A stretch of 22,353 nt of DNA from UBA11346 sp038318565 (GTDB lineage: Bacteria > Planctomycetota > UBA11346), in NCBI GenBank assembly GCA_038318565.1, contig JBBQCI010000067.1, positions 1-22,353 on the forward strand. Direction: 5' to 3'. The notes beneath the pieces are model-generated. The model was given only the letters and a program-made list of their open reading frames with translations. It made no database searches and had not been told where the DNA came from. Numbering within the stretch: the first letter of the stretch is position 1; each line of letters starts with the position of its first letter. A program made the position numbers and the translations under genes. Positions 1-6,462 of the stretch are shown here, one piece after another.

Positions 1-290
1 ACGACGCAGTTCGGCATGAGGTAGCCGAGCTGCTTGGAGTCGATGCGCAGGATCGACGTGTCCCCCTCCTTTATCAGGCTGAAAGACTCTTGGCCGTTGG
101 TGGCCGTCCAACCGGTGGGGAGCCGACCGTCAGGGCCGGCGGTCGCGAAATTTCCCCCCGGGAAGGGAATGTCCTCAAGCGCCCAGGCCGGTCTGGCAGC
201 GGTCGACAGTAGCAGCAGTCCGGCTGCGAGGCAGAGGTGCAGGGTGGCCGGTAGGTTCGGACCAGCGGCGAAGTTAGTACAGAGGGCCAT
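1..290 (-). CDS. Secreted protein of unknown function, N-terminal part only (cut by window edge)
   Basis: An open frame reads leftward from ATG at 290 and is still open at base 1, so only the first ~96 residues are visible. Residues 1-37 look like a signal peptide: a leucine/alanine-rich core (LAAGLLLLSTAA) ending in RPAWA, with likely cleavage before LEDIPF. No basic residue precedes the core, which is atypical. The mature start has alternating Gly/Asn/Trp-rich segments (GRLPTGWTATNGQ, then KEGDTSILRIDS), reminiscent of the beta-sandwich that opens many secreted carbohydrate-active proteins, but no family can be named. The frame stays open upstream to about base 426, but the only other starts there are weak, and no clear Shine-Dalgarno precedes the ATG. 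It lies downstream of the AraC gene on the same strand. An exported protein fits a sugar-responsive locus, which is inference. Confidence 0.55.
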   Translation of the reverse strand, partial: MALCTNFAAGPNLPATLHLCLAAGLLLLSTAARPAWALEDIPFPGGNFATAGPDGRLPTGWTATNGQESFSLIKEGDTSILRIDSKQLGYLMPNCV

Positions 291-557
291 GGGATGTCCG
301 TGGTTGCTGGTGGACAGGATGGTCGGGGCCAGCGCGTCACCAATGCCAGGAGCAGTAGGGTTTGTCCCCGGTTGCGAAGGCCGACATGTAGTTGACCGGG
401 GCGTGGACCTGCGGGCCAAGGGTCATTGAGTCGTCCAGTTGGCAGGCCAGCTGGCCGGCCGGGTCCGGGGTCGCCATGGTGCGGGTCGGACCGCATTGCT
501 CCTGCCTAGCCGACTGGGCAGCGATTTCCGCAGCAACACAAGCGGAACTGCCGTCCA
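291..557. other. Intergenic gap with no supported gene
   Basis: These 267 bases separate the end of the araC-type gene from the start of the truncated secreted gene. Short open frames exist on the minus strand, for example 603-337, but that one begins inside the regulator, has no ribosome site and has no recognisable motif. I see no tRNA, repeat array or terminator with a T-run. It probably holds the promoter of the secreted gene. Confidence 0.4.
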
Positions 558-1436
558 TCAGCCCGTAACTCGGGTGCGCTGCCTGTAGGTCTTCGGCGGA
601 CATCCGACCAGACGCGTAAAAATCCGCGCAAAATACGCAGGGTCATCGAAGCCGACTGCCATGGCGACCTCGGTCACCGGATCGTCCTCAGCAATGAGCA
701 GCCGACAGGCCTCTTCGATTCGCATGTGATGGACATGCGCTACCACACCCAAACCGGTGCGGCTACTGTAGCGGCGCGATAGATAGCCGGGACTCAGGCC
801 GAACCGCGTTGCCAGGGACGGCAATGACGGCATCGGGTCGCGAAAACGCTCGGTCAGCCACCGTCTGACAGCATCCAGAAGCTCATCGCTGGGCAGGGTT
901 GCGCCACCAACCACTGGCGTGGCCAGCCGGCCGATCAACACCAGCACCTGAACAAACACGGCCAGCAGGGCGGAACGCCAGCCGGGCGCTCCGCTGTTCC
1001 GTTCCAGGATCATCACCTCAAGCAAGCGCACCAGTTCGCGACGTTCGTGTTCAACGGCGCGCAGGCGCAGCGGCGGGCGGGTCGCCGGATGTGAATGGCG
1101 CCGGAACAACAGACCGGCAGCCGGACCCAGGTCAGCGATCAGCGCAGGGATGGCCGCCAACACCTCTGGCTGGAATACGCAATTGTAGATGCGCAGACCG
1201 TCGCCATCCGGGTAGGCATGCCAGGCATGCGGGTGGAGCAGCAGCACGTCCCCGCTGCACAAGGCGCTGTCGCCGGCGGCGTCACGATGGCGCCCGGCCC
1301 CGCTGGCGACTACCACCAGTTCATGGAACGGGTGCTGATGCGCCTGGCAGCTTCCGCCGGTGCTCTGGACATGCAGTGGCAGATTGCCAGCACTCCAGGT
1401 AGGCGACCAAATCCAGGTCAGCAGATCAGGCAACAT
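558..1436 (-). CDS. AraC-family transcriptional regulator (cupin sensor plus double HTH)
   Basis: This 292-residue protein has the classic AraC layout. The N-terminal half (about 15-95) is a cupin-like sensor: the HQHPFHELVVV segment and the following SGDVLLLHPHAWHAY match the AraC_binding pattern. The C-terminal ~95 residues hold two helix-turn-helix units, one around 205-225 (LATRFGLSPGYLSRRY) and one around 254-282 (VTEVAMAVGFDDPAYFARIF, then the usual G-x-x-P-x-x-Y-R ending). An AGGA lies 10 nt before the ATG. The gene is divergent from the WbsX/GH99-like gene across an ~89-bp AT-richer gap and is followed on its own strand by a secreted protein. In this family the cupin domain usually binds a small sugar and the HTHs activate a nearby catabolic gene. 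The ligand here cannot be read from sequence, and control of the neighbours is inference. Confidence 0.92.
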   Translation of the reverse strand: MLPDLLTWIWSPTWSAGNLPLHVQSTGGSCQAHQHPFHELVVVASGAGRHRDAAGDSALCSGDVLLLHPHAWHAYPDGDGLRIYNCVFQPEVLAAIPALIADLGPAAGLLFRRHSHPATRPPLRLRAVEHERRELVRLLEVMILERNSGAPGWRSALLAVFVQVLVLIGRLATPVVGGATLPSDELLDAVRRWLTERFRDPMPSLPSLATRFGLSPGYLSRRYSSRTGLGVVAHVHHMRIEEACRLLIAEDDPVTEVAMAVGFDDPAYFARIFTRLVGCPPKTYRQRTRVTG

Positions 1437-1525
1437 AACATAATCGTCCTAGTCAAAAGCATGTCTGTTCTAGCATTGCCATATCCGTCACAGCACAATC
1501 GTTTGTATCAACCCAGGAAATGACC
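1437..1525. promoter_or_regulatory. Divergent promoter region between the AraC regulator and the WbsX/GH99-like gene
   Basis: This short segment is visibly richer in A/T than its surroundings and contains the 5' ends of two divergent genes, so both promoters and any AraC-protein site should lie here or just inside the coding ends. I could not find a convincing -35/-10 pair with normal spacing in either direction. Confidence 0.5.
1515..1519 (+). promoter_or_regulatory. Shine-Dalgarno AGGAA deciding the start of the WbsX/GH99-like gene
   Basis: AGGAA directly abuts a first ATG (1520) with no spacing, but is 6 nt from a second in-frame ATG at 1526. Normal spacing therefore favours 1526 as the true start, removing two residues from the longest frame. 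Confidence 0.6.
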
Positions 1526-2599
1526 ATGCCCGACCGCCGCAGCTATGATGTCGCCGCCTACATATGGCCATCCTATCACAACGAACCACGCATGGTCGAC
1601 GTGTGGAAGGAAGGCGACGGGGAGTGGTACACCGTCCGACGCGGCACACCGCGCTTCCCAGGGCACGACATGCCCAAACTGCCGCTGCTGGGCTACCAGG
1701 ACGAGGCCGATCCAGCGGTGATGCGCGAACAGGTTGCGATCGGTGCTGCCCATGGCGTCAACACCTTCATCGTCGACTGGTACTGGTACGAGCAGCAGCC
1801 CTGCTTCGAACGACAGCTGAACGACGCCCTGCTGCCCGCACTCTCAGGATCCGACAGCTGGTTCTATCTGATGTGGGCCAATCATAATGCGACCTCGCTG
1901 TGGAATATGCACACCGATGCCGACGAACCACGTTGGACTGCACGCGTCGACCGCAAGGCGTTCGAGGCGATGGCCGAGCGTCTGATCGAACGCTATCTCG
2001 GCCACCCCCGCTGTTACCGCATTGACAGCCGGCCAGTGCTGAGCATCTACGATCTCCCCAATCTAATCGCTGGACTGGGTAGCTGCGAGGCGACGGCCTC
2101 AGCGCTGACCTGGCTGCGAACCCTGGTTGCGGCCCACGGACTGCCCGGCGTGCATCTGCAAGCCATTAACACGGTCTGGGTATCGATCGAAGGGCTGTCC
2201 TTCGCGGAGCTGATCCGACGCCTGGGCTTCGACAGCGCGACCGACTACCAGTTCGTCCACCATGGCCCCGGTAAAGGTGACTACGTCGGCTGGGCACAGC
2301 GCAGCTGGTCGCAGTGGGACGCCTGGGCGAAAGCCTATCCCTGCTGGTATCCGCACGTCTCGGTCGGCTGGGATAACACCCATCGCATGCCTTCGGAGAA
2401 AGAGATCATCACCGGCAACACGCCAGAAGCGTTTAAAGCCTGTCTATTCCGGGCCAAACGATTCCTGGACGCCCACCCAAATCAGGCGCCATTGGTAACG
2501 ATCAATTCGTGGAACGAATGGACCGAAGGCAGCTATCTGCTGCCCGACATGCGCTGGGGCTATGGATACCTGGAGGCCATACGCGCGGTATTTCGCTGA
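1526..2599 (+). CDS. WbsX / glycoside hydrolase family 99-like domain protein
   Basis: This ~357-residue protein has no signal peptide and so is probably cytoplasmic. It carries the recognisable landmarks of the WbsX family, called glycosyltransferase WbsX or GH99-like in annotations: an early AAYIWPSYHNEPR segment, then FIVDWYWYEQQP, a central WFYLMWANHN, RPVLSIYDLPNL, and the C-terminal SWNEWTEGSYLLPD containing the conserved Trp-Asn-Glu-Trp expected at the active site. The fold is a TIM-barrel related to endo-mannosidases, but members are poorly characterised. Some sit in O-antigen loci and others in polysaccharide-use loci. The divergent AraC regulator and nearby exported protein favour a role in handling a glycan over O-antigen synthesis, because no other glycosyltransferase is present. 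The substrate is unknown. Confidence 0.85.
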   Translation: MPDRRSYDVAAYIWPSYHNEPRMVDVWKEGDGEWYTVRRGTPRFPGHDMPKLPLLGYQDEADPAVMREQVAIGAAHGVNTFIVDWYWYEQQPCFERQLNDALLPALSGSDSWFYLMWANHNATSLWNMHTDADEPRWTARVDRKAFEAMAERLIERYLGHPRCYRIDSRPVLSIYDLPNLIAGLGSCEATASALTWLRTLVAAHGLPGVHLQAINTVWVSIEGLSFAELIRRLGFDSATDYQFVHHGPGKGDYVGWAQRSWSQWDAWAKAYPCWYPHVSVGWDNTHRMPSEKEIITGNTPEAFKACLFRAKRFLDAHPNQAPLVTINSWNEWTEGSYLLPDMRWGYGYLEAIRAVFR

Positions 2600-2669
2600 A
2601 CTGGTGGTGACCGGCCCGGTTCGACCGGCATGACAGCCTGCTGCCAGGCACGTTCCGCTCGCCACGCGC

Positions 2670-2724
2670 AGCTAGGCTCCGGGATCATCCTTCTTCATTC
2701 CTTCGTGATCCCGGCTACATAGCT
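2670..2724. promoter_or_regulatory. Large inverted repeat just upstream of the copper/cytochrome operon
   Basis: CCGGGATCA (2679-2687) and TGATCCCGG (2706-2714) are perfect 9-bp inverted repeats around an 18-nt, almost pure pyrimidine loop. Outside a small internal loop, AGCTA (2670-2674) and TAGCT (2720-2724) also pair. The structure ends 4 nt before the ATG at 2729, and no Shine-Dalgarno is visible between. It could be an operator, an RNA hairpin governing translation, or less likely a terminator for the upstream gene, since there is no T-run. Confidence 0.5.
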
Positions 2725-2728
2725 GCCC

Positions 2729-3430
2729 ATGCGCCGCGTCCTGATCATCGCCTCCATCGCCCTCGTCCTCTCCGGCTGCGTCTGGTCGCGCCTCCTCGAC
2801 TGGAAGGGACAGCTCAAGGAGTTCGACCGCTACATCACGACGGCAGACGAAGGCAAAGCCCTGCTGTTGCAGTTCAAGGAGCCCAGCATCCGTCCGGCGG
2901 ATATCGGCTATCTACTTGGCGGCGAATTACCGAGCAGCACCAGCCCCCGCCCAGGTGGCGGGGTTTACGTGACCTGGTTGCTCCGCCGCGACCGCGCCGA
3001 TTCGATAGGGCTCGACATCTCCCTCGGAGCCAAGGATCTCGAAGAAGAAACCTTGGCCGACTCCATTCGCGTACCGCCACAAGTGATGGCGTTCATTCCC
3101 AAGGATCGCCTGCTGGCCATGGCACGAGCGCTCGGCTCCGCAGACATCAACAAGGACAAACGCGAAGCAGCCGGCCGGCTCAGCGGCACCGATGCGGATC
3201 CCATCACACCTGGCCGGGCCGTGGTCGTAGCCGCCCTGGGCGAGCCCGATGACATTGAGCAGAAGGACGGCATCGACCGACTGATCTTCCGGTTCAAGCT
3301 GGTGGGTCCGGATGGAAAGCTTGGCAAGCCGACCGACCTGATTCTGGACATGCGCGGCGAGCAACTCGTTGCCGCTCGTATGAAGGCTCCGAACTTCAAT
3401 TCCTGGATGAAGCTCGACGGCTCGAAGTGA
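2729..3430 (+). CDS. Uncharacterised lipoprotein, first gene of the cytochrome c/SCO/PCuAC operon
   Basis: This 233-residue protein starts with a lipoprotein signal: two arginines, a hydrophobic stretch and the lipobox LSGC with the acylated cysteine at residue 17, so it should be anchored to a membrane facing the periplasm. The mature part is hydrophilic and charged, with no CxxC, Met-rich or His-rich copper motif and no family I recognise. The middle has a beta-rich segment (VYVTWLLRRDRADSIGLDISL). The last third (RAVVVAALGEPDDIEQKDGIDRL onwards) recalls the 'small-domain' beta folds of outer-membrane assembly lipoproteins, though this is only a resemblance. Its stop codon overlaps the GTG start of the cytochrome gene, so the two are very likely translationally coupled. 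A structural or assembly role for the respiratory/copper module is inferred from context only. Confidence 0.85.
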   Translation: MRRVLIIASIALVLSGCVWSRLLDWKGQLKEFDRYITTADEGKALLLQFKEPSIRPADIGYLLGGELPSSTSPRPGGGVYVTWLLRRDRADSIGLDISLGAKDLEEETLADSIRVPPQVMAFIPKDRLLAMARALGSADINKDKREAAGRLSGTDADPITPGRAVVVAALGEPDDIEQKDGIDRLIFRFKLVGPDGKLGKPTDLILDMRGEQLVAARMKAPNFNSWMKLDGSK

Positions 3431-3939
3431 AACCGCGGACGATCCTGATCCTCAGCGTGACGTTGGCCGCTGCCGGCGCCGCTGTGGGCGGGTGGCTGGC
3501 CGTGAGTCGGAAGCTCCCCGCGCCACCGACCGTCATGTCCACGTGGGACCCGAACGATCCGGATCTCGGCAGGAAGGCCTACACCATGTGCCAGGCCTGC
3601 CACGGCATCACTGGCCAGGGTGTGCCCGGGTATGCCCCCCCATTGGCAGGTTCACCCTGGCTGAGTGGTGATCTCCGTGGGGCGGTGCTGATCACCTTGC
3701 ATGGCTACGACGCAACCATGGAGCCCGGAGCCGCGTACGTCAGTGGCCGAATGCCCGGACACGCTGGGCAACTGGCCGACCACGAGATCGCCGGTCTGCT
3801 CAGCTGGGCCCGACAGCAATGGGCCGCCGCGTCGGCGCCAGTGACCGCAGATCTCGTGACGACCCTGCGCAGCAGATTCTCTGACCGTGCGACCCCCTGG
3901 TCGCCGGCCGAGTTACGCGCCATCTTGAAACAGCCATGA
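3427..3939 (+). CDS. Membrane-anchored class I cytochrome c
   Basis: This 170-residue protein is read from a GTG that overlaps the preceding stop (GTGA). Residues 5-26 are a hydrophobic segment acting as signal or membrane anchor. The haem-attachment motif CQACH is at residues 55-59, followed by GITGQGVPGYAPPLAGS, the usual loop after CxxCH in small c-type cytochromes. Met109 in SGRMPGH is the likely sixth haem ligand. The C-terminal ~50 residues extend past the cytochrome fold. The domain resembles electron-donor or cytochrome oxidase-associated cytochromes. Its position immediately before SCO and PCuAC suggests a role in electron supply to, or assembly of, a copper-containing terminal oxidase. 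The oxidase subunits themselves are not in the window. Confidence 0.9.
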   Translation: MKPRTILILSVTLAAAGAAVGGWLAVSRKLPAPPTVMSTWDPNDPDLGRKAYTMCQACHGITGQGVPGYAPPLAGSPWLSGDLRGAVLITLHGYDATMEPGAAYVSGRMPGHAGQLADHEIAGLLSWARQQWAAASAPVTADLVTTLRSRFSDRATPWSPAELRAILKQP

Positions 3940-4547
3940 TGCGTAGGCCTGTCTTCATAACCGGCGTCGTTACCGCTGCCATATTACTCAGCGTGACCAT
4001 CGCCGCCGTGCGCCTGGAGGCCAGGCATCAGGGCACCGTGATACCGGCTGCCCCGCCGATCCGATTCACTCTGCATCGCAGCGATGGCTCCACCTTCAGC
4101 GAAACGAATCTGCTCGGTCGCGTGCATCTGATCTACTTCGGATTCACCACCTGTCCCGACGTCTGTCCCACCGAACTGGGCTGGATGATCCGCGTTCTCC
4201 GGCGACTCGGACCTTTGGCCAGCCAGGTGCAGCCGGTGTTCGTCACCATTGATCCCGAACGCGACACCCCGGCCAAGCTTGACGCCTATACCGCGGCCTT
4301 CGACGCCCGCTTCATCGCCCTCAGTGGCAGCCTGGCTGAGGTCACGGCTGCAGCGGACTCCTTCGGAGTAGTCTTCCGCAAGCAGACCCCGGTCTCGAAG
4401 CAACCGGGATTCTACCTGATCGACCATACCATGGTCACCTTCGTGGTGGATCGCGACGGACGAATCGTCCAACGCCTGTCCTCGCGTGATGTCGATCCCG
4501 AATCCGCAGCAGCTCTGATCCGCCCAATCACTGGAAGCCCTCCATGA
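3936..4547 (+). CDS. SCO1/SenC-family copper chaperone
   Basis: This 203-residue thioredoxin-like protein has an N-terminal membrane anchor (about residues 7-25). The three copper ligands of the SCO family are all present: Cys73 and Cys77 in TTCPDVCP, and His164 in DHTMVTFVVD. YFGFTTCPDVCP, TIDPERDTP and FYLIDHT are family signatures. SCO proteins deliver copper to, or reduce the cysteines of, the CuA site of cytochrome c oxidase subunit II on the periplasmic face. The start ATG overlaps the cytochrome stop as ATGA, and its own stop overlaps the next gene the same way, so this is one coupled operon. A second ATG lies 3 nt downstream (residue 2). Confidence 0.94.
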   Translation: MMRRPVFITGVVTAAILLSVTIAAVRLEARHQGTVIPAAPPIRFTLHRSDGSTFSETNLLGRVHLIYFGFTTCPDVCPTELGWMIRVLRRLGPLASQVQPVFVTIDPERDTPAKLDAYTAAFDARFIALSGSLAEVTAAADSFGVVFRKQTPVSKQPGFYLIDHTMVTFVVDRDGRIVQRLSSRDVDPESAAALIRPITGSPP

Positions 4548-4978
4548 GTCGCCTATTGCTCCTTATCTTGGCCAGCTGCGCCTGGAGCGCCGAACTGTCC
4601 GTCAGCAAGATCTGGTCGCGCGCAACGGTGGCTGGCCAGGAAGCTGGCGCGGTCTTCGCCACCATTACAGCCGGAAGCACCGCCGACCGGCTGCAGTCCG
4701 CCTCGTCCGCGATCGCCGCCGTCGTCGAAGTGCACGAACATGCCGCTGGCGCAGACGGCGTCGTGCAGATGCGCGCCGTCATCGACGGCGTGGCCATCGG
4801 CGCCGGGTCTACGGTGGAGCTGAAACCACGCTCGTACCACATCATGTTGATCGGGCTGAAGCAGCCGCTGGTAAAAGGTACGCCGCTGACAGTGACCCTG
4901 ATGTTCAGCCAGCATGCTCCGATCACCGTGCAGGCCGAGGTGCTGGATCCTTGGGCCATGGCCTTCGACGATCGGTGA
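4544..4978 (+). CDS. PCuAC-family periplasmic copper chaperone
   Basis: This 144-residue exported protein has a short signal peptide (MSRLLLLILASCAWSA, cleavage before ELSV). It contains the Cu(I)-binding signature of the PCuAC/DUF461 family: His64 in VEVHEH, Met76 in VVQMRAV, and the His99-x-Met101 pair in KPRSYHIMLIGL. The order and approximate spacing match the H...M...HxM motif. PCuAC hands Cu(I) to the CuA site of oxidase subunit II, working together with SCO. Finding it coupled by ATGA to the SCO gene fits that partnership. It is the last gene of the operon; the ~140 bp after it contain a palindrome but no classical terminator. Confidence 0.93.
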   Translation: MSRLLLLILASCAWSAELSVSKIWSRATVAGQEAGAVFATITAGSTADRLQSASSAIAAVVEVHEHAAGADGVVQMRAVIDGVAIGAGSTVELKPRSYHIMLIGLKQPLVKGTPLTVTLMFSQHAPITVQAEVLDPWAMAFDDR

Positions 4979-4991
4979 GCCCGATGCGAGG

Positions 4992-5054
4992 CCACCACCG
5001 GTAGGCTTTAACGCACGTAAGACCTGTCGATCGCTAGCGATCCATGCGTGGTGG
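4992..5054. repeat. Nested inverted repeats, including a perfect 14-bp palindrome, after the copper operon
   Basis: GATCGCTAGCGATC at 5029-5042 is a perfect 14-bp palindrome. It lies inside a wider pair of 7-mers, CCACCAC (4992-4998) and GTGGTGG (5048-5054). This is the most structured part of the gap between the PCuAC gene and the small membrane protein gene. It may be a dimeric-protein binding site or part of an RNA fold ending the operon; there is no T-run. Confidence 0.4.
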
Positions 5055-5105
5055 AACCTTGGATCACCTAGGGCGAACTCGGGCTGGATCATGCGATCCC
5101 CGTGC

Positions 5106-5111
5106 TACAGT
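5106..5111 (+). promoter_or_regulatory. Possible -10 element (TACAGT) giving a near-leaderless transcript
   Basis: TACAGT lies 9 nt before ATG 5121, with CTGGAT (5084-5089) 16 nt upstream as a weak -35 candidate. Transcription would then begin within a few bases of the start codon, which would agree with the absence of a Shine-Dalgarno. This is suggestive only. Confidence 0.25.
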
Positions 5112-5120
5112 CAGACTGCT

Positions 5121-5462
5121 ATGACCAGCTTACATGCCACCACCGTCAGGACGGTCCGGCTCGACCGGCATGCTGGGGCGTCGCGTCGCCCAGCCACTCA
5201 TCCTAGTTCCTATCCAGAAATCCACGATACGGCTGCGCGCCTCGACGGCATCGTCAAGATTCTGACTGGTCTGGTTCTCAGCGTCTTCTCGCTTGGCTTG
5301 GCCATGGCCGCCGTGGTTGGCATACATGCCATGCTGGAACACCACGAGTTCAAGCTGTGGGCGTTCATGGTCGGCATTCCAGGCCTGCTGATGTCACTGG
5401 TCGGACTGGCTTTGATCTGCTGGGGTACGGTAAAAATGCTCAGTGGACGCGGCAACGGCTGA
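5121..5462 (+). CDS. Small two-helix membrane protein of unknown function
   Basis: This 113-residue protein has a polar, basic N-terminal ~40 residues and then two hydrophobic segments, about residues 44-68 (ILTGLVLSVFSLGLAMAAVV) and 79-102 (AFMVGIPGLLMSLVGLALIC). They are separated by a short charged loop, MLEHHEFK. No signal peptide or known family is evident. The frame extends further upstream through the intergenic palindrome, but the sequence there has no protein character, so ATG 5121 is chosen; an in-frame ATG at 5091 is the alternative. No clear ribosome site precedes either. It follows the copper operon on the same strand but is 142 bp away, so it may be transcribed separately. It converges with the FHA-GHKL gene. 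Confidence 0.6.
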   Translation: MTSLHATTVRTVRLDRHAGASRRPATHPSSYPEIHDTAARLDGIVKILTGLVLSVFSLGLAMAAVVGIHAMLEHHEFKLWAFMVGIPGLLMSLVGLALICWGTVKMLSGRGNG

Positions 5463-5498
5463 GCCGTCGACAAGCAGGCCCTGCGGTCCAGACGACCA

Positions 5499-6413
5499 CT
5501 AGGCCGCAGTCTTCTTGCGCACCGAGAAGGTGACGATGTTGCCGGCTTGGTTGTAAATTAGCGTTTCGCTCATCTTGGTGATCAGCTTGAAACCCAGACC
5601 ACCGAACCCACCTGCCAGATAGCGATCACGAGCAGCGCTTGCCGCATCCTTCTCATTGACGCCATCCAGCAGGGTCTTGTGGTCGAATCCGGGACCTTGG
5701 TCTTCGATCGTCAGTTGGACCTTGTCACCGAGATCACGCCAGCGCAGGATGATGAATTTGGACTCGTCGTATTTATGCCCGTGACGATGCGCATTCAGGA
5801 TAAGTTCCTTAGCGCAGGTCATGAAGGAGTCGACTTGCGATTCGTCGAATTCAAGGGCCTTGACGAGACGGGCCAGAAAAACCTGGGACTGGTCAATAAA
5901 GCGGTCTTTGCTAGGAATGACGAAATTTACCGCGCGCTTGAGACTGGGATCCTTTTGCACGAGATAGAACAGGTCCTCCTTGGCGAAATCGTAGATCTCA
6001 CCGCCCTGATCATGCTCGAACTCATCCAAGAGCATATCGAGCTTCAGTGCGGCGTGGCTGACTTGAGTCTCATCAATCACACGCAGGCGCAAAGGGCCTA
6101 TGACGATCTCATCGCGGTGACGCAACTGATGGCTCAGCACGTCTTTATCGTTGACCGTGATGTGCGCCTCTTGGGTCGCCACCTCGACGACCATGTGTCC
6201 ATGGTGGTCCACAAACCTGGCATGCACCGGCTGCAACGACTTATGCTGGGCGCGTACGGTGCAGCCCTCACCGCTACCAACGGTCAACCCCGGCTTCACG
6301 GTGAACTGCTTGCCTTTGGCCGCAGTGTTGAGGACCTCAAGCTTGATCATTCGCGGTACAGCATGGCTGGCATGAGACCCGCGCAAGTAGGTCGAGGCCA
6401 GAGGCGTCGCCAC
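5499..6413 (-). CDS. FHA domain fused to a GHKL (anti-sigma-kinase-like) ATPase
   Basis: This protein is 304 residues from a GTG start. Residues ~22-112 form an FHA phosphothreonine-binding fold: GLTVGSGEG, then SLQPVHARF with the conserved Ser/His, NDKDV and DEIVIGPLRLRV. The usual Gly-Arg at the first motif is replaced by Gly-Ser. Residues ~175-300 are a GHKL ATPase with N-box KELILNAHRHG (Asn207), G1 box EDQGPGFD (237-244) and G2 box GGFGGLGFKL (268-277), most like the RsbW/SpoIIAB class. This suggests a soluble signalling protein that reads a phosphorylated partner and binds or phosphorylates a STAS-type antagonist. No sigma factor or STAS gene is adjacent; the nearest STAS gene is 14 kb away. 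The GTG at 6413 has a strong ribosome site, while ATG 6350 begins exactly at the FHA fold and is the alternative. Confidence 0.87.
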   Translation of the reverse strand: MATPLASTYLRGSHASHAVPRMIKLEVLNTAAKGKQFTVKPGLTVGSGEGCTVRAQHKSLQPVHARFVDHHGHMVVEVATQEAHITVNDKDVLSHQLRHRDEIVIGPLRLRVIDETQVSHAALKLDMLLDEFEHDQGGEIYDFAKEDLFYLVQKDPSLKRAVNFVIPSKDRFIDQSQVFLARLVKALEFDESQVDSFMTCAKELILNAHRHGHKYDESKFIILRWRDLGDKVQLTIEDQGPGFDHKTLLDGVNEKDAASAARDRYLAGGFGGLGFKLITKMSETLIYNQAGNIVTFSVRKKTAA

Positions 6414-6421
6414 TTGAGCAA

Positions 6422-6428
6422 CCCTTCC
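6422..6428 (-). promoter_or_regulatory. Shine-Dalgarno GGAAGGG supporting a GTG start at 6413
   Basis: On the minus strand GGAAGGG lies 8 nt before the GTG at 6413. The downstream ATG at 6350 has no such site, so the longer protein is preferred despite its non-conserved 21-residue extension. The gap to divergent leuC is then only 49 bp. Confidence 0.5.
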
Positions 6429-6462
6429 CAGTCACCAGATTCCCCCACCCGTCAGGAATACC

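Noticed and set aside
306..313. Copies of the E. coli Chi octamer GCTGGTGG (also at 3298-3305, 10559-10566, 11087-11094)
   Set aside because: The word arises easily from common codons in GC-rich genes, occurs on both strands here, and Chi specificity varies between RecBCD families.
337..603. Minus-strand open frame of 88 residues
   Set aside because: It begins inside the AraC gene in another frame, has no ribosome site and no protein-like features.
899..1402. Long plus-strand open frame opposite the AraC gene
   Set aside because: Arginine/proline-rich composition is typical of an antisense shadow of a GC-rich gene; the minus-strand protein has clear AraC domains.
2600..2630. GGTTCGACC-like T-loop and small CCGGT/ACCGG hairpin, suggesting a tRNA or terminator
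   Set aside because: No acceptor stem, D-arm or anticodon arm can be built around it, the stem is only 5 bp and there is no T-run.
5481..5509. CTGCGG/CCGCAG inverted repeat at the convergent ends of the small membrane protein and FHA-GHKL genes
   Set aside because: Only six perfect base pairs with a 17-nt loop, overlapping the FHA-GHKL stop codon; too weak to call a terminator.
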